NCBI GenBank assembly: GCA_039801465.1
Contig: JBDRUT010000025.1
Span: 1 to 25,130, forward strand
DNA: 25,130 nt
Direction: 5' to 3'
DNA from: JAOABV01 sp039801465
GTDB taxonomy: Bacteria; Hydrothermota; Tepidihabitantia; Tepidihabitantales; CAIPLT01
The notes beneath the pieces were generated by a model, which was not told where the DNA came from, made no database searches, and saw only the letters and a list, made by a program, of their open reading frames with translations. The translations under genes and the position numbers were made by a program. Shown here one piece after another: positions 22,274 through 25,130 of the stretch; position 1 is the stretch's first letter, and each line of letters starts with the position of its first letter.

Positions 22274-23594
22274 TACTGAAAAAGTTAGTAATTATTTCTT
22301 TTAAGTCGGGTTTTGAAATCTCCTTAAGTTGATATTCAACATTTACTATTGGTTTATCAACCTTTAAGACTTGAGATAAATTAACAGGCGTCGCTTCAAT
22401 AACGATGTCTGCCGGTGTGTTATTAATTGTCTCTTGAAGTTCTTTAATCTGGGTTGGACTATACCCAAGCGCAGGTAAACATTTTTTAAGGTGAGGATAT
22501 TTTTCATAAGCCTCAAGAATAGAGCCAGTTGCAAACGGAAGTGGTTCAACAACTTCAAAAGCACCGTATCTTTGGGCAGCGACCATTCCAGCTCCGTAAT
22601 GCATTTCGCCATGAGTAAGAGTTGGACCATCTTCAATTACCAACACTCTTTTTCCTTTTATCATTTCAGGATTTGATATCGTAAGTAAAGAATGAGCTTC
22701 AACTACAATCGCATCGGAATTATATTTACTTATATTTTCTTTTATAATATTAACTTCGCTCGGTTTGGCAGAATCCATTTTATTAATTACAATAACTTGG
22801 GCAGAACGGAAAAGTACACTACCGGGAAAATAATTTATCTCATGACCTGGTCTTAATGGGTCAACAACAACAATTAACAGATTCGGTTTATAGAACGGAA
22901 AGTCATTGTTTCCGCCATCCCAGACAATTACATCGAAATCTCTTTCTGCTTGTTCAAGAATTTTTTGATAATCAACACCAGCAAAGACGGTTGTACCTTT
23001 TAAGAGATGAGGTTCATATTCTTCACGTTCCTCAATTGTGCATTGATACTTGTCTAAATCGGATAATTGTTCAAAGCGCTGGACAATCTGTTTAGTTAAA
23101 TCACCATAAGGCATTGGATGTCTGACAACACAGAATTTTTTACCCATTTCCGCTAAAATTTCAGTAACCCGCCGCGTTGTTTGACTTTTACCGGCACCGG
23201 TTCTAACTGCACCAATCGCAATTACGGTCTTCTTTGATTTCAATTGGGTTGAATGTGGACCTAATAACCAGTAATCGGCACGATTGGCTAAAACTTCACT
23301 ACCTTTATCCATTACATGATGATACGAAACATCAGAATAAGCAAAAACCACAATATCAACCCGATGCTTCTTAATTAATTCAGAAAGTTTTTCTTCTGGA
23401 TAAATTGGAATACCTTGAGGATATAGTTTACCTGCTAATTCAGCCGGATATATACGATTATCAATATTAGGAATTTGTGTTGCAGTAAATGCGATTACTT
23501 CGTAGTCTTCATTATCTCTAAAAAAAACGTTAAAATTATGGAAGTCTCTTCCTGCTGCTCCCATTATTAAAACGCGTCTTTTTTTAGGATTCAT
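22266..23594 (-). CDS. P-loop GTPase-like protein related to cyclic 2,3-diphosphoglycerate synthetase (COG2403)
   Basis: 442 residues. The N-terminal part opens RVLIMGAAGRDFHNFNVFFR (7-26) and continues with TATQIPNIDNRIYP (37-50), a Rossmann-like domain. The second domain starts with a Walker A loop, GAVRTGAGKSQTTR (128-141), and has VWDGGNNDFPF (224-234), VDPLRPGHE (244-252) and NKMD (271-274), the guanine-specificity motif type, followed by EDGPTLTHGEMHYGAG (321-336). This arrangement matches the COG2403 family that includes archaeal cyclic 2,3-diphosphoglycerate synthetase. The role of bacterial members is not established to my knowledge. It follows the P5C dehydrogenase gene by 14 bases with a good Shine-Dalgarno (AAAGGATGG), so it is probably cotranscribed with it. 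Confidence 0.85.
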   Translation of the reverse strand: MNPKKRRVLIMGAAGRDFHNFNVFFRDNEDYEVIAFTATQIPNIDNRIYPAELAGKLYPQGIPIYPEEKLSELIKKHRVDIVVFAYSDVSYHHVMDKGSEVLANRADYWLLGPHSTQLKSKKTVIAIGAVRTGAGKSQTTRRVTEILAEMGKKFCVVRHPMPYGDLTKQIVQRFEQLSDLDKYQCTIEEREEYEPHLLKGTTVFAGVDYQKILEQAERDFDVIVWDGGNNDFPFYKPNLLIVVVDPLRPGHEINYFPGSVLFRSAQVIVINKMDSAKPSEVNIIKENISKYNSDAIVVEAHSLLTISNPEMIKGKRVLVIEDGPTLTHGEMHYGAGMVAAQRYGAFEVVEPLPFATGSILEAYEKYPHLKKCLPALGYSPTQIKELQETINNTPADIVIEATPVNLSQVLKVDKPIVNVEYQLKEISKPDLKEIITNFFSKK

Positions 23595-23608
23595 AATACC
23601 ATCCTTTG

Positions 23609-25130
23609 TTATAGTTTTTCAGCAATTGATTTTGCTTGTAAAAATAGACCTAAATAATCTCTACCGCCAGCTTTGGAATCAGTGCCTGACATATTAAAGC
23701 CACCAAACGGATGGACACCAACTAATGCACCAGTGCATTTGCGATTAATATAAAGATTACCACAATGTAGTAATTTCTTTGCTTTTGCAATCTTTTCTCG
23801 ATTGCGCGAATAGAATGCACCGGTCAGACCATATTCCGTGTTATTAGCAATCTCAATCGATTGTTCAAAATCTTTGGCTTTAATTATTGCTAAGACCGGT
23901 CCGAAAATCTCTTCTTGGGCAATTCGAGCATTAGGCTCAACATCAGCAAATACCGTCGGTTCAATAAAATAACCGACTTGGGCTAACGGTGATTCTTTCC
24001 CTCCAGCAACCAATTTACCTTCCTTCTTACCAATTTCAATATATTCCATAATCGACTTGTAGGCCGAAGTATTAATTACTGGTCCCATATAGTTTTCTTG
24101 GTTTTTGGTTGGACCAACTTTAATCTTTTTTACTGCATCACACACCATAGTCACGAATTCATCATAGACATCTTGATGTACAATCAACCGCGAACAGGCT
24201 GAACATTTTTGACCTTGAAAACCATAAGCCGAAGCAATCACTCCAGGCAAAGCATCTTTTAAGTCTGCTTCATTATCAATAATAATAAAATCTTTTCCTC
24301 CCATTTCAGCAATAACACGCTTAATCCAAATCTGTCCGGGCTGGGTTTTGCCGGCTAACTCGACAATGCTTAAGCCGACTTGTTTTGAACCGGTAAATGC
24401 AATAAATCTTGTTTTAGGATGTGCGACCAGATAATTTCCAGCAATTGAACCAGGGCCTGTGAGATAGTTTATTACACCGTCGGGAATACCGGCTTCTATC
24501 ATTACTTCCATAAATTTATAAGCAATTAGAGGTGCATCGCTTGAAGGTTTTAAAACTACTGTATTTCCGGTTACGACTGCAGCCGATGTCATTCCACATA
24601 AAATTGCCAAAGGAAAATTCCAAGGCGGAATAATAATTCCAACACCTAATGGAATATATTTAAGTTCGCAAAATTCATTTGGATAAGGAGTCAAAGGCTG
24701 GTCTTGAGCATATCGAATTGCTTCGCGGGCATAGAATTCTAAAAAGTCAATTGCTTCCGCAGTATCAGCATCTGCTTCCATCCAATTTTTACCGACTTCA
24801 TAAACCATTGTTGCGCTCAATTCGAATTTCCGCTTGCGCATAATGTTTGCTGCGCGGAGTAAAATCAGGGCACGTTCTTTTGCAGAAAAGAATTTCCAGG
24901 TCTCAAATCGCTTTAATGCCACTTGCATTGCCGTTTCTGCTTCTTTTTCAGATGCCTTTTGAAAAACGCCAACTATTTCGTCTTTTTTAGAAGGATTATA
25001 AGAATTAAATTTGTCTTTGGCTTTAATAAATTTACCGTCAATGATTAAATCATACTCTTGACCAAATGCCTGACTTACTTTTGTCAAAGCCTCGGTCATC
25101 CCTGTAATATTTTCTTTTTTAGTAAAATCA
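23609..25130 (-). CDS. rocA: L-glutamate gamma-semialdehyde (1-pyrroline-5-carboxylate) dehydrogenase, 5' partial
   Basis: An NAD(P)-dependent aldehyde dehydrogenase oxidising glutamate semialdehyde to glutamate in proline/ornithine/arginine catabolism. Visible motifs, numbered from the ATG at 25099, are IIPPWNFPLA for cofactor binding, AFTGSKQVG, the general base in AEMGGKD, the catalytic Cys in GQKCSACSR, EEIFGPV, and PFGGFNMSGTDSKAGG near the end, typical of the P5C dehydrogenase branch. The frame stays open from 25099 to the window edge, and the extra codons read DFTKKENITG. As I recall, Bacillus RocA has a DFTEAKN segment at that place, so the ATG at 25099 is probably internal and the true start lies beyond 25130. 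pruA is an alternative symbol. It is the first visible gene of a two-gene operon. Confidence 0.92.
   Translation of the reverse strand, partial: DFTKKENITGMTEALTKVSQAFGQEYDLIIDGKFIKAKDKFNSYNPSKKDEIVGVFQKASEKEAETAMQVALKRFETWKFFSAKERALILLRAANIMRKRKFELSATMVYEVGKNWMEADADTAEAIDFLEFYAREAIRYAQDQPLTPYPNEFCELKYIPLGVGIIIPPWNFPLAILCGMTSAAVVTGNTVVLKPSSDAPLIAYKFMEVMIEAGIPDGVINYLTGPGSIAGNYLVAHPKTRFIAFTGSKQVGLSIVELAGKTQPGQIWIKRVIAEMGGKDFIIIDNEADLKDALPGVIASAYGFQGQKCSACSRLIVHQDVYDEFVTMVCDAVKKIKVGPTKNQENYMGPVINTSAYKSIMEYIEIGKKEGKLVAGGKESPLAQVGYFIEPTVFADVEPNARIAQEEIFGPVLAIIKAKDFEQSIEIANNTEYGLTGAFYSRNREKIAKAKKLLHCGNLYINRKCTGALVGVHPFGGFNMSGTDSKAGGRDYLGLFLQAKSIAEKL

Noticed and set aside
22491..23095. Plus-strand ORFs inside the COG2403 gene (22491-22676 and 22856-23095)
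   Set aside because: Antisense shadows of a well-supported gene; low-complexity translations.

Overview
The window is low-GC (AT-rich) bacterial chromosome dominated by a division and cell wall (dcw) cluster. It suggests an uncultured, diderm-like bacterium. A lipid-A-disaccharide synthase homologue (lpxB) sits beside the dcw cluster, MurE carries the DNPR motif of meso-diaminopimelate ligases, and the truncated first gene ends in a FlgD-like/type A sorting-type C-terminal domain typical of FCB-like candidate phyla. The WOR-3/Hydrothermae/Stahlbacteria-type lineages fit this style, but that placement is inference; there is no rRNA in the window.

Layout. 1-423 is the 3' end of a secreted protein gene. 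424-1336 is gene-free but full of repeats: a GC-rich nested inverted repeat (626-750), a 20-bp-period tandem array built on TGTCACCCTGAG (873-1020), and three copies of the dispersed repeat the array seems to derive from. A good sigma70-type promoter (1337-1365) leads into nadE (1448-3103), which converges with a small exported alpha/beta-hydrolase-like gene (3131-3772, minus). lpxB (4170-5267, minus) is divergent from the dcw cluster.

The dcw cluster runs on the plus strand from 5788 to 21325: mraZ, rsmH, ftsL, ftsI, murE, mraY, murD, ftsW, murG, murC, a degenerate murB-like fragment, murB, ftsA, ftsZ. Upstream of mraZ is a TTGACA-N17-TATAGT promoter whose -10 box is overlapped by three perfectly phased 10-bp direct repeats (5714-5743), a textbook arrangement for MraZ autoregulation. 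The genes cover the cytoplasmic and membrane steps of peptidoglycan precursor synthesis (MurB, MurC, MurD, MurE, MraY, MurG), septal polymerisation and cross-linking (FtsW, FtsI), and the cytokinetic ring (FtsA, FtsZ, FtsL). murF, ddl and ftsQ/divIB are absent from their usual slots. Several overlaps (ftsL/ftsI, mraY/murD, ftsW/murG) suggest translational coupling; ftsA and ftsZ have the strongest Shine-Dalgarno sequences.

After ftsZ a 940-bp AT-rich convergent gap (21326-22265) holds no recognisable gene. The right end (minus strand) is a two-gene operon: a 1-pyrroline-5-carboxylate dehydrogenase (rocA/pruA family, 5' end outside the window) followed 14 bp later by a COG2403-type P-loop protein related to archaeal cyclic 2,3-diphosphoglycerate synthetase.

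Most of the window is ordinary. The parts most worth a second look are the repeat-rich leader region, the MraZ operator, the partial murB duplication, the missing ftsQ with a tiny hydrophobic ORF in its place, and the unusual motif residues in LpxB, MurD and FtsA.
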